Shown: in pieces, positions 7,017 through 13,389 of the stretch
Position numbering within the stretch: the stretch's first letter is position 1
Layout: each line of letters starts with the position of its first letter
From: Methanosarcinales archaeon
GTDB taxonomy: Archaea; Halobacteriota; Syntropharchaeia; Alkanophagales; Methanospirareceae
DNA length: 19,363 nucleotides
Direction of reading: 5' to 3'
Assembly (NCBI GenBank): GCA_025464345.1
Contig: JAODGP010000062.1
Location: 1 to 19,363 of the forward strand
The notes under the pieces: generated by a model
Database searches by the model: none
What the model was told of the DNA's origin: nothing
Seen by the model: the letters and a program-made list of their open reading frames with translations, nothing else
Made by a program: the position numbers and the translations under genes

Positions 7017-8165
7017 ATGGAATTTGAGCTAAGTACGCGGGAACGTGAAGTTCAGAGCTTGGTAGCTCAGTTCGCAGCAAAGGAGGTATCACCGCTGGCT
7101 GCTGAGATAGACCGTAAGGGTAAATTCCCCATGGATATAGTCAGGCGTATGGGCAAGCATAAGCTCTTCGGCATCCCTTTCCCGGAGGAATACGGTGGAT
7201 TGGGTGATAATCTGCTGTGCTACGTCCTGATGGTTGAGGAGCTATCAAAAGCGAGTGCAAGCATCGGGTTCCTGAGCTCCGCGGCACTTATCACCACTTT
7301 CCCCATTTATCTGGCGGGTACCGAGGAGCAGAAGAGCGAGTATCTGAAGCCATTATGCTGTGGTGATAAGCTCGGCGCATTCGCTATTACCGAGCCTGCT
7401 GCGGGTTCCGACCCCCTATCCATGACGACAACCGCGAGGCGTGAGGGTGATGAATACGTATTGAACGGCAGGAAAGCGTTCATCACCAATGCCGCAGTTG
7501 CTGATATCTATGTGGTATTTGCATACACCGACAGGAGCAAAGGCAGGAATGGCGTGAGCGCATTTATTGTGGAGAAAGGTACAGACGGATTCTCGTTCAC
7601 ACGGATGCAGGAGATGATAGGCATGCGTGGCTGTGTGGTGGGTGGACTGGAATTCCACGATTGCAGGATCCCCGCCACCAATATACTCGGTGCTGAGGGC
7701 GACGGGTTCAGGATTGCCATGGCTACCCTGGATAGGGATAGAATAGCGATGGGCGGTGTTGGAGCTGGTATCGCGCGTGCGTGTCTTGAGTTCGCCATCC
7801 AGTATGCGAAGGAGCGCAGGCAGTTTGATCAGCCAATATCAAATTTCCAGGCAGTTCAGTTCATGATAGCGGATATGGCGGTACAGACGGAAGCGGCGAG
7901 ATTGCTGACCTATAAAGCGGCTTATCTCGCGGATAGAGGCGATAGAATAACGACGAAAGCGGCATCAATGGCGAAGCTCTATGCTTCTGAAGCTGCTTTC
8001 CTCGTGGCTACTAACGCATTGCAGATACATGGCGGGCTGGGCTGTATGAGAGGCAGTCCAGTGGAACGCTTTTTCAGGGATGCTAAAGTACTGAGTATCG
8101 TGGTTGGCACCTCTGAGATACAGAGGCTGGTAATAGCGCGTGAGGAATTGAGATGCTACTCATAA
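7017..8165 (+). CDS. Acyl-CoA dehydrogenase family flavoprotein with unusual active-site residues
   Basis: This 382-residue protein is collinear with FAD-dependent acyl-CoA dehydrogenases: an N-terminal helical domain, the beta-domain signature FAITEPAAGSDP followed by GRKAFITNA, the helix segment RIAMGGVGAGIARA, QFDQPISNFQAVQF, LQIHGGLGC, and a C-terminal VVGTSEIQRLVIARE. I chose ATG 7017 over an upstream in-frame ATG at 6882 because the longer version would overlap eif2g and add 45 residues foreign to the family. The usual catalytic glutamate of short- and medium-chain enzymes (YEGTSEIQR) is replaced by Val363. The alternative glutamate of isovaleryl- and long-chain enzymes (LDLER) is Asp241 here (LDRDR). 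No electron-transfer flavoprotein or other beta-oxidation gene is adjacent, so the substrate is uncertain. Confidence 0.9.
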   Translation: MEFELSTREREVQSLVAQFAAKEVSPLAAEIDRKGKFPMDIVRRMGKHKLFGIPFPEEYGGLGDNLLCYVLMVEELSKASASIGFLSSAALITTFPIYLAGTEEQKSEYLKPLCCGDKLGAFAITEPAAGSDPLSMTTTARREGDEYVLNGRKAFITNAAVADIYVVFAYTDRSKGRNGVSAFIVEKGTDGFSFTRMQEMIGMRGCVVGGLEFHDCRIPATNILGAEGDGFRIAMATLDRDRIAMGGVGAGIARACLEFAIQYAKERRQFDQPISNFQAVQFMIADMAVQTEAARLLTYKAAYLADRGDRITTKAASMAKLYASEAAFLVATNALQIHGGLGCMRGSPVERFFRDAKVLSIVVGTSEIQRLVIAREELRCYS

Positions 8166-8311
8166 ATCTCCTCCTTCACCTTCTTACCGCCAGCAAACCG
8201 TGTTATGTGATCCAGCGCTATCCCCATACCATGACCGAGTTTACTTATGCCCGGAATGCCATAAGCAACCAGGAGCAGGTCTTTCGTATCCGCTGTTACT
8301 TCCGCATATAA
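8156..8311 (-). other. In-frame, protein-like continuation after the UAG of cooT (read-through extension or decayed gene)
   Basis: Directly after the TAG that ends the CooT-like gene (8312-8314), the same frame stays open for 51 codons to a second TAG at 8156-8158. The translation has the composition of a real protein, with segments DTKDLLLVAYGIPGISK, LGHGMGIALDHITRF and GGKKVKEEIYE. No ATG, GTG or TTG occurs until the methionine inside LGHGMG, 22 codons before the end. It therefore cannot be an ordinary separate gene containing that conserved-looking part. Either UAG is read through (for example as pyrrolysine) to make a 113-residue protein, or the stop is a mutation or sequencing error. It ends 10 bp inside the 3' end of the acyl-CoA dehydrogenase on the other strand. 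Confidence 0.5.
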
Positions 8312-8497
8312 CTATGTTACTATCAATATCGTGTGTTTCAAGAGGTCAATCTCCTTTATCCTGCCTTTTGCATGCCGTACCTCGCCAAATATGCCCGTGA
8401 GCTTTACATCGTCACCGGTTATCTCCACCCGTACCACATCCTCCATCAGCAGTTCACGCCCCCCACCGCTATCTATCAATACACGCGATTCACACAT
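8312..8497 (-). CDS. cooT: CooT family small nickel-binding protein
   Basis: This is a 61-residue protein with the CooT pattern: it begins Met-Cys-Glu, then a short strand, ELLMEDVVRVEI, a GDDVKLTGIFGE hairpin and GRIKEIDLLKHTI. Cys2 is the nickel-binding residue known for CooT, which takes part in maturing the Ni-Fe-S centre of CO dehydrogenase. The family was earlier annotated as a predicted RNA-binding protein. Length and start are typical. A good TATA box lies about 25 bp before the ATG, pointing to a leaderless mRNA. The stop is TAG, and the frame continues behind it (see the adjoining entry). The CO-dehydrogenase genes it would serve are not in this window. Confidence 0.8.
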   Translation of the reverse strand: MCESRVLIDSGGGRELLMEDVVRVEITGDDVKLTGIFGEVRHAKGRIKEIDLLKHTILIVT

Positions 8498-8518
8498 CCC
8501 GAATAGATAAACGCATCA

Positions 8519-8526
8519 TATAAATA
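8519..8526 (-). promoter_or_regulatory. TATA box of cooT
   Basis: Read on the minus strand the element is TATTTATA, preceded by a purine-rich stretch. Its centre is 25 bp before the cooT ATG, the normal archaeal TATA-to-start distance, so transcription should begin at or next to the start codon. Confidence 0.55.
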
Positions 8527-8606
8527 AGCCATTTTCGCTATTTAATTTTCGCACATAAAGGTGCCCTGGAATCGGGAAGAATAACAACGGTGGTTGCGAG
8601 ATGCGA

Positions 8607-9599
8607 TCATCTCCACTTTACTTCTACCTCATCTGGTCTGAAATTGGGCATCACCGCAGAATCTTCTATCCGTAGTGTCTGTCCGGACCTGAACTGAAGC
8701 ATTCCGAGATAGGCGATCATGGCACCATTATCCCTCAGATATTTCGATTCGGGTACGAAGAATCGTGCATCCCGGTCCGTACACATCGTTCGCAGCATCT
8801 GCTGTAACCGCCTGTTCGCACCCACACCACCTGCCAGCAGCATCTCTTCCTTACCGCAATACGCCATTGCACGCTCTGTCACCTCGGTAAGCATAGCGAA
8901 AGCGGTCTCCTGGAATGAATAGCATACATCCTCCAGCGGGTTGCCTGCTAATGCATCTTTCGCCGCCGTTGTCAAGCCAGAGAACGAGAAATCCATGCCC
9001 TTCACCACATATGGCAGATGAATGAACCGTGTGCCCCGGGATGCGAGTTCCTCCACTTTCGGTCCACCCGGGTGCTCCAGCCCGATATATCGTGCGAACT
9101 TATCCAGCGCATTGCCTATGCCTATGTCAAGTGTCTCACCGAGTATACGGTACCGACCTGTGTGATATGTAAGGACCTGAGAATTCGCACCACTTACATA
9201 CAGCACGACCGGATCTTCTGTGCCACACCGCCACCGACCTATCTCTATATGCGCTATACAATGATTGACACCGATAAGCGGCACCTTTAATGTGAGTGCT
9301 AAAGCTCTTGCAGCCGTAGCTACCGTCCTCAGACAGGGACCCATGCCCGGACCCTGAGAGAAAGCAACACCATCTATATCACCAATCGAGAGACCTGGTT
9401 CTCTCTCCCTCGCTCCTTCTATCAGCTGAGAGACCACACGCTTGAGCTCAGATGCGTGATGCTGTGCCGCTTCCCTCGGATGAATACCGCCATGCAGCGG
9501 CTTGTACGACGATTCCACTTCGTGTATCACTCTATCTTCCGTGACAAGAGCAGCACCGAGGTTCCACGCAGTACCCTCGAGACCCAGTATAACCACCAT
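8607..9599 (-). CDS. kae1: tRNA N6-threonylcarbamoyladenosine synthase Kae1
   Basis: This 330-residue protein is the archaeal Kae1/OSGEP catalytic subunit of KEOPS, which makes t6A37 on ANN-decoding tRNAs. It has ILGLEGTAWNLGAA at the N-terminus, a nucleotide-binding loop SQGPGMGPCLRT, the metal-binding NHCIAHIEIGR (His113 and His117), VSGANSQVL, IGIGNALDKFAR, AGGVGANRRL and the late metal ligand within RDNGAMIAY. It is stand-alone: many euryarchaea carry Kae1 fused to the kinase Bud32, but no kinase domain is present and none of the other KEOPS subunits lies nearby. The ATG start is 35 bp from the divergent DUF1015 start. Confidence 0.95.
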   Translation of the reverse strand: MVVILGLEGTAWNLGAALVTEDRVIHEVESSYKPLHGGIHPREAAQHHASELKRVVSQLIEGAREREPGLSIGDIDGVAFSQGPGMGPCLRTVATAARALALTLKVPLIGVNHCIAHIEIGRWRCGTEDPVVLYVSGANSQVLTYHTGRYRILGETLDIGIGNALDKFARYIGLEHPGGPKVEELASRGTRFIHLPYVVKGMDFSFSGLTTAAKDALAGNPLEDVCYSFQETAFAMLTEVTERAMAYCGKEEMLLAGGVGANRRLQQMLRTMCTDRDARFFVPESKYLRDNGAMIAYLGMLQFRSGQTLRIEDSAVMPNFRPDEVEVKWR

Positions 9600-9634
9600 C
9601 TTTATCCTTAATAGAATAGCAACAATTATTTGTT
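9600..9634. promoter_or_regulatory. Very short divergent promoter between kae1 and the DUF1015 gene
   Basis: Only 35 bp separate the two start codons. CTTAATAGAATAG (from about 9606) lies about 25 bp before the plus-strand ATG, and AACAAATAATTG (read on the minus strand, about 9623-9634) lies a little under 30 bp before the kae1 ATG. Both transcripts would be essentially leaderless. The small palindrome AACAA-TTAT-TTGTT overlaps the kae1 element. Confidence 0.45.
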
Positions 9635-10870
9635 ATGGTCAGGATAAAACCGTTCAGGGCGACGATACTTAACCCGGAATTGAATAACCGGGACAAACTC
9701 GTCTGCCCGGTCTATGATACCATTGATACCGCACAGTACGACCGCTATTCATCAATCAGGGATAATGTCATCCACTTCACCGTCCGTTGCCCGGGTATGG
9801 ATGAGCGGTCATTTGCGAGTTACGCACGTGCGATTTTAACACGAATGTTTGAAGAAAGCATCCTGGTAGAGCGTGATAAGCCCGCACTGTACATCTACGG
9901 GATCAGATATACGCTACCGGACGAGCTCATGCGCCAGATAGGGGAGCGTGCTAAGAGAGAGTATTCCGCACTCGGACTGGTTGCACTGGTGAAGCTTGAG
10001 GAGTTGAATACCGGGCACATATACGGGCACGAGCTTACTTACGAATCGAAGACGGTTGAGCGCTACCTCCTGATGAAGGAGTGTGGTATGAACTTCTCAC
10101 CCGTAGTTGCATCTTATAAGGCGCCGCATCATGTCTTCGAATCTTACCCATTGCAGGATGTTATACTCGTGGATGTCACACTGAACGGTACCCGGCACAT
10201 GCTATGGGAAATATCCGATGAATCGCTCATCGCGGAGATTGAAGAGCTTATGCGAGACCGCAGGCTGATAATTCTCGATGGACACCACAGGTATTCTGCC
10301 GCTTACTGGCTGAGGAGTGCCGGAGGTCCGGCATATACGTTGATGATGCTGCTTGAAGAATCAGACTTGTTATTGCTGCCATGGCACCGATGTGTGAGGC
10401 GATGCCACATGCAGACACTCTGGAATGCGATAGAATCCAATTTCTGCGTGGAACGCTGTGATCGCGATAGCATATACTCTGAACTGTGCAAATCGAGCGA
10501 TGAATTTGATGTCCGTGTATGCATGTATGATGGAGCGGAATTTTACCTGCTGCGTGCAGACGAGTATAGGATAAGGGAGTTATCGGAGAAGAGAGGAGAA
10601 CGAGTCGGGCTGGATGTTATCTCGCTCCATGAATGGCTGATCGAGCCTGCGCTTGAGGGCAATCCCGAAGATGAGATCCTCTTTACCGCCAGCCCCAGTG
10701 AAGCGATAGAAAAGGTTGATAACGGCTCTTTCCACGTTGCTTTCTTCCTTAAACCGTTACGTATGGCTGATGTTGAGTACAAAGCGATTGTAGAGCGGAA
10801 GGGCTTCCCGCAGAAATCCACACTCTTCATGCCGAAAGTGGCTGAGGGCATAGTGATGCGGAGGTTCTAA
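9635..10870 (+). CDS. DUF1015 family protein
   Basis: This 411-residue protein is of the length usual for DUF1015. The opening VRIKPFRATILNPEL, the VCPVYDTI segment and the core motif ILDGHHRYSAAYWLR (Asp215, His217, His218, Arg219) mark the family. DGHHR-type motifs recall ParB/sulfiredoxin-fold proteins such as the archaeal serine kinase SerK, but this is only a resemblance and the function of DUF1015 proteins is not settled. The start is supported by a TATA-like element about 25 bp upstream. The gene is divergent from kae1 and stands alone on its strand; an antisense small ORF separates it from the next gene. Confidence 0.8.
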   Translation: MVRIKPFRATILNPELNNRDKLVCPVYDTIDTAQYDRYSSIRDNVIHFTVRCPGMDERSFASYARAILTRMFEESILVERDKPALYIYGIRYTLPDELMRQIGERAKREYSALGLVALVKLEELNTGHIYGHELTYESKTVERYLLMKECGMNFSPVVASYKAPHHVFESYPLQDVILVDVTLNGTRHMLWEISDESLIAEIEELMRDRRLIILDGHHRYSAAYWLRSAGGPAYTLMMLLEESDLLLLPWHRCVRRCHMQTLWNAIESNFCVERCDRDSIYSELCKSSDEFDVRVCMYDGAEFYLLRADEYRIRELSEKRGERVGLDVISLHEWLIEPALEGNPEDEILFTASPSEAIEKVDNGSFHVAFFLKPLRMADVEYKAIVERKGFPQKSTLFMPKVAEGIVMRRF

Positions 10871-10875
10871 GTGCA

Positions 10876-11019
10876 TCACAAACTTAACACCCTTCTCAAT
10901 CCATCAGAGATGGCTCTTTTAACCCGGACGTTCTCGATTGGATTCAGATCCGGTGAATGAATCGCCCTGAGCATCTCTTTCAGCTCCTCCTTCTGCTCTC
11001 CTTTCTGTGAATCTACCAC
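10876..11019 (-). CDS. Small antisense ORF with a DDE-transposase-like motif
   Basis: In the 210-bp gap between two plus-strand genes the minus strand holds a 47-codon frame (GTG at 11017-11019, TGA at 10876-10878). It reads QKEELKEMLRAI, then HSPDLNPIENV, then KRAISDGLRRVLSL. The string SPDLNPIEN is the signature around the catalytic glutamate near the C-terminus of IS630-type DDE transposases. The rest does not clearly follow that family (no tryptophan after NPIE). It may be a remnant of such an element, or an unrelated small helical protein that resembles it by chance. No good ribosome-binding site is seen. Confidence 0.35.
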   Translation of the reverse strand: MVDSQKGEQKEELKEMLRAIHSPDLNPIENVRVKRAISDGLRRVLSL

Positions 11020-11051
11020 CGGAGTAAAATCCTTCTATGGCTAATAGTAAC

Positions 11052-11059
11052 TTTAAGTA
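11052..11059 (+). promoter_or_regulatory. TATA-like element ahead of the unknown gene and cobY
   Basis: TTTAAGTA is centred about 26 bp before ATG 11082. This placement supports ATG 11082 as the start of a leaderless transcript and argues against the in-frame ATG at 11037, which lies upstream of the element. Confidence 0.45.
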
Positions 11060-11081
11060 TTACCAAATCCAATGTAAAACC

Positions 11082-11564
11082 ATGATAAGACCATCCACGG
11101 AGATAGTGAAGTTACTGAAGAAGCAGTGGGACAGGAGCAAGGAGAGCAACAGGTGTGAATGGCGTGTGCTCGGTGGCAGGAACCAGAAGGGCAGGTATGA
11201 TCTCTTCATATCCACTCCTGAACGGATATGGCAGTTGAAGTTAGAACAGACCGGCGATAAAGAGGCTATTGGGTTCGGTCTGGAGGTGGGTAAGCCGGAT
11301 GACGACCTGAGAAAACTGTTTATGCGTGGTGCACCAGTTCCTTTCGGGCTCATCTCGCCGTCAGATGAGCTTGCTATTGTTATGGCAGGTATTCAGCAGT
11401 ATTCATCGGAATCCACATACACACTCTGCAGAAATTACATCTCGGATAAGCAGGCGGAACTGGACGAGCGGCTGGACTGCGAGATAGAGCGAATGAAGAG
11501 CAATCCACTGCTCAGATACCGGTACAGGGAGCAGAAGGAGCGAGAGATGCGTGCATATCTATGA
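11082..11564 (+). CDS. Conserved-looking protein of unknown function, coupled to cobY
   Basis: This 160-residue soluble, charged protein has no family I can name. It begins MIRPSTEIVKLLKKQWD. A central part looks like an alpha/beta domain (GGRNQKGRYDLFISTPERIWQLKLEQ), and the end is strongly helical and charged, with many Glu, Arg and Lys (ERLDCEIERMKSNPLL, YREQKEREM). The region from RYDLFI to WQLKLEQ could suggest a nuclease-like strand arrangement, but I see no decisive catalytic motif. Its stop codon overlaps the cobY start (ATGA), so the two are translationally coupled, and a role linked to cobamide metabolism is possible by context only. An upstream in-frame ATG at 11037 would add 15 residues but precedes the likely TATA box. 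Confidence 0.7.
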   Translation: MIRPSTEIVKLLKKQWDRSKESNRCEWRVLGGRNQKGRYDLFISTPERIWQLKLEQTGDKEAIGFGLEVGKPDDDLRKLFMRGAPVPFGLISPSDELAIVMAGIQQYSSESTYTLCRNYISDKQAELDERLDCEIERMKSNPLLRYRYREQKEREMRAYL

Positions 11565-12142
11565 GGGTGATAATACTCGCGGGTGGGAGAGCAAGGCGGA
11601 TGGGCAATGAGAAGGCGATTATAGAGCTTGGGGATGGTATACGGCTGATAGACCTGATTGTGGCACGAGTGAGAGAGTCAGATGCAGATGATTTTGAAGT
11701 GGCAGTGACGAAGAACACGCCAGAGACCGCATTGTACTGCCAGAAGCAGAATTATCGCATGATAGAGACACCGGGCTGTGGCTACCATGAAGATTTACGC
11801 TATCTCCTCGACTGCTATCCAGTATTCATCTCAGTGGCATGTGATATACCATTCCTGCAGGCTGAACATATTGATGCACTGATAGATTTCTATTCGGGCG
11901 GCAGTGTTACCGGTGCGGTACCGCTGAGTATGGTACCGGAGGGCGTAATGCCCGGATTCTCATTCACATATAACGGTGAGCGACTCGTTGTCTGTGGTAT
12001 CAATATCGTTACGAACTCATCGTACTCTGTGCCGTTTGTATTCCATGACCCCTTGCTTGCAATAAATGTAAATACCCCTGCGGATCTGCAAATAGCAATG
12101 CGATATCTCAACATACGCCGAGGAAGGGATTTGAACCCTTGA
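11561..12142 (+). CDS. cobY: GTP:adenosylcobinamide-phosphate guanylyltransferase (CobY)
   Basis: This 193-residue nucleotidyltransferase fits the archaeal CobY family, the non-orthologous replacement for bacterial CobU in activating adenosylcobinamide phosphate with GTP. It has the nucleotide-binding start MRVIILAGGRARRMGNEKA, a VACDIPFL motif (CDIPF at 94-98) with the metal-binding aspartate, and a C-terminal INVNTPADLQIAMRYL typical of the fold. A MobA-like or general NTP-transferase role is the main alternative; length and the NVNTP ending favour CobY. It overlaps the upstream gene by 4 bp. Its last nine codons, through TGA 12140-12142, lie inside the tRNA-Ser gene on the opposite strand, a 27-bp overlap. 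Confidence 0.8.
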   Translation: MRVIILAGGRARRMGNEKAIIELGDGIRLIDLIVARVRESDADDFEVAVTKNTPETALYCQKQNYRMIETPGCGYHEDLRYLLDCYPVFISVACDIPFLQAEHIDALIDFYSGGSVTGAVPLSMVPEGVMPGFSFTYNGERLVVCGINIVTNSSYSVPFVFHDPLLAINVNTPADLQIAMRYLNIRRGRDLNP

Positions 12143-12213
12143 GTTCCTTTCGGAACACAGGCTATCCGTTCGTGGAACTCCAGGCCTGCGCCTTACCACT
12201 CAGCCACCTCGGC
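12116..12213 (-). tRNA. tRNA-Ser (anticodon GGA) with a 14-nt intron
   Basis: On the minus strand a full class II tRNA folds. The acceptor stem is GCCGAGG with CCTCGGC, followed by a D-arm with GCT/GGC, anticodon stem CAGGC with GCCTG, a long variable arm GTTCC-GAAA-GGAAC, T-arm AAGGG-TTCAAAT-CCCTT, and discriminator G as in serine tRNAs. The anticodon loop is 21 nt long. Removing 14 nt between positions 37 and 38 (plus-strand 12164-12177) leaves the seven-base loop CTGGAGA with anticodon GGA. The flanks can form a relaxed bulge-helix-bulge (loop bases 32-34 pair with GGC-like intron bases and one mismatch remains). The mature length is 84 nt; CCA is not encoded. The 5' end shares 14 nt with the end of cbf5. 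Confidence 0.93.
12164..12177 (-). other. Intron of tRNA-Ser(GGA)
   Basis: These 14 nt sit at the canonical archaeal site after position 37. They were identified because the CAGGC/GCCTG anticodon stem closes a 21-base loop and the loop becomes standard on removal. The predicted cuts fall after the second base of each three-base bulge. Exact borders rest on this geometry. Confidence 0.75.
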
Positions 12214-13186
12214 ACTTCCATACCCGCATGTATGTCCCGGGCTCCATAAACACCCGATCTGTATCCACACATATGCCCTCTTCCGCATTGAGCATCTCGC
12301 CGGAGCTCATCAGCGCCCTGCCCATGCACACCGCTTCACCCTTATTTGTATATATAACTACCCGATCTCCTATATTTATTCCATCTTCTATACGTGATAT
12401 CCCCGGCACGGCGAGGTCAGCGCCATGACACAGGGCATCAACCGCGGTATCCTTCACTGTAATACATCGGAGATGTCCGAGAGTGTGCTCCATCGGGATG
12501 ATCAGCTTCCGCAGAAGATGCTCATCTCCTTCTTCATAGAATACGTATGCGTCTTTGAGGTCATGCAGAGTTGTCATATCAGACTCATCAAAAGGTAGCG
12601 ATTTCGTCCGTCTCAACTGCGCCATGTGCGCGCCCACACCAAGAGCCAGCCCGATATGATGGCATAGCATTCTCATGTACGTGCCGGCTTCGCAGCCAAC
12701 CACCATCAGTACCTCCCTGCCTTCCACCTCCTTTATATCTATATAATGCACGGCTCTTATTCGTATTCTTCGCCTGACTGCGGATTTCAATGGAGGACGC
12801 TGATAGATCTTACCGGTAAATTCTGACGCCACTTCTCTCAATATCTCATCGTTCACATTGCCGTGCAGCTTCATCAAGCATACGTACTCCTTGTCAGCAT
12901 GGAATATACCGGTCAATTTCGTCGCCACACCGAGCAGGACAGGCAGTACACCCGATACCTTAGGATCAAGTGTGCCGGTATGTGCTGCCTTGCTCACATT
13001 TAATATATCCTTAACCCAGGATACGACCTCATGCGATGTAGGACCCGCGGGCTTATCTATCACAATAACACCTTTTTCGATATACTCCTGCATTGGTCGC
13101 CTCTCCGGCTCACATCCGAACCTGGGGTCGGTGTATGCCGGCGTCTTCTCCAGTTTACATCTATCCCGTGGTTCATTCCTCCTCAT
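12200..13186 (-). CDS. cbf5: H/ACA RNP pseudouridine synthase Cbf5
   Basis: This 328-residue TruB-type pseudouridine synthase is the catalytic subunit of archaeal H/ACA RNPs and also acts on tRNA U55. It shows DPRFGCEPERRPMQEYIEKGVI near the start, IDKPAGPTSHEV, the catalytic HTGTLDPKVSG (Asp74), EYVCLMKLHG, RPPLKSAVRR, GTYMRMLCHHIG and AQLRRTKS. A C-terminal PUA domain begins near DALCHGADLAVPGI. I place the start at ATG 13184-13186 rather than ATG 13243. The TATA box sits immediately before 13243, so transcription should begin downstream of it, and the added residues do not resemble the family. The last codons (CRGG and TGA) lie inside the tRNA-Ser gene on the same strand. Confidence 0.94.
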   Translation of the reverse strand: MRRNEPRDRCKLEKTPAYTDPRFGCEPERRPMQEYIEKGVIVIDKPAGPTSHEVVSWVKDILNVSKAAHTGTLDPKVSGVLPVLLGVATKLTGIFHADKEYVCLMKLHGNVNDEILREVASEFTGKIYQRPPLKSAVRRRIRIRAVHYIDIKEVEGREVLMVVGCEAGTYMRMLCHHIGLALGVGAHMAQLRRTKSLPFDESDMTTLHDLKDAYVFYEEGDEHLLRKLIIPMEHTLGHLRCITVKDTAVDALCHGADLAVPGISRIEDGINIGDRVVIYTNKGEAVCMGRALMSSGEMLNAEEGICVDTDRVFMEPGTYMRVWKCRGG

Positions 13187-13249
13187 TTGCAGGTTGCTGC
13201 ACTGGTTGTAAACAGTAAAGGCATGTTTGCAGTGCCATGCCATTCTTTC

Positions 13250-13262
13250 AATATTTATTAAA
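13250..13262 (-). promoter_or_regulatory. TATA element of cbf5
   Basis: The minus-strand reading TTTAATAAATATT is a strong TATA match. A start site near 13230 would give a leader of roughly 45 nt before ATG 13186 and excludes ATG 13243. It is back to back with the element of the divergent tRNA-Leu. Confidence 0.5.
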
Positions 13263-13268
13263 TGTTAG

Positions 13269-13277
13269 TTATAGATA
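13269..13277 (+). promoter_or_regulatory. TATA element of tRNA-Leu and tyrS
   Basis: TTATAGATA lies about 22 bp before the first base of tRNA-Leu, consistent with transcription starting at or just before the mature 5' end. It is the nearest promoter-like element for tyrS as well. Confidence 0.45.
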
Positions 13278-13294
13278 GAGTTAGATGGAGAGAT

Positions 13295-13378
13295 GCGGAG
13301 GTTGCCGAGCTGGACAAAGGCGTGAGGTTCAGGGCCTCATCCCGAAGGGGTTCGGGAGTTCGAATCTCCCCCTCCGCA
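13295..13378 (+). tRNA. tRNA-Leu (anticodon CAG)
   Basis: A complete 84-nt class II tRNA: acceptor GCGGAGG with CCTCCGC, D-arm GCC/GGC, anticodon stem TGAGG with CCTCA closing the loop TTCAGGG (anticodon CAG), a long variable arm built from CCC-GAA-GGG, T-arm GGGAG-TTCGAAT-CTCCC and discriminator A, as in leucine tRNAs. There is no intron and CCA is not encoded. tyrS starts 11 bp downstream. Confidence 0.96.
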
Positions 13379-13389
13379 TAACATGAGAG

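Noticed and set aside
12140..12213. A fused or longer cobY product
   Set aside because: The cobY frame ends at TGA 12140-12142; the bases beyond belong to tRNA-Ser on the other strand.
13187..13243. Longer Cbf5 starting at ATG 13243
   Set aside because: The TATA box lies directly before this ATG, so the transcript should start after it, and the extra residues are rich in Cys and His and unlike Cbf5.
13340..13356. CCCGAAGGGGTTCGGG as a stand-alone hairpin
   Set aside because: It is the variable arm and T-stem border of tRNA-Leu.
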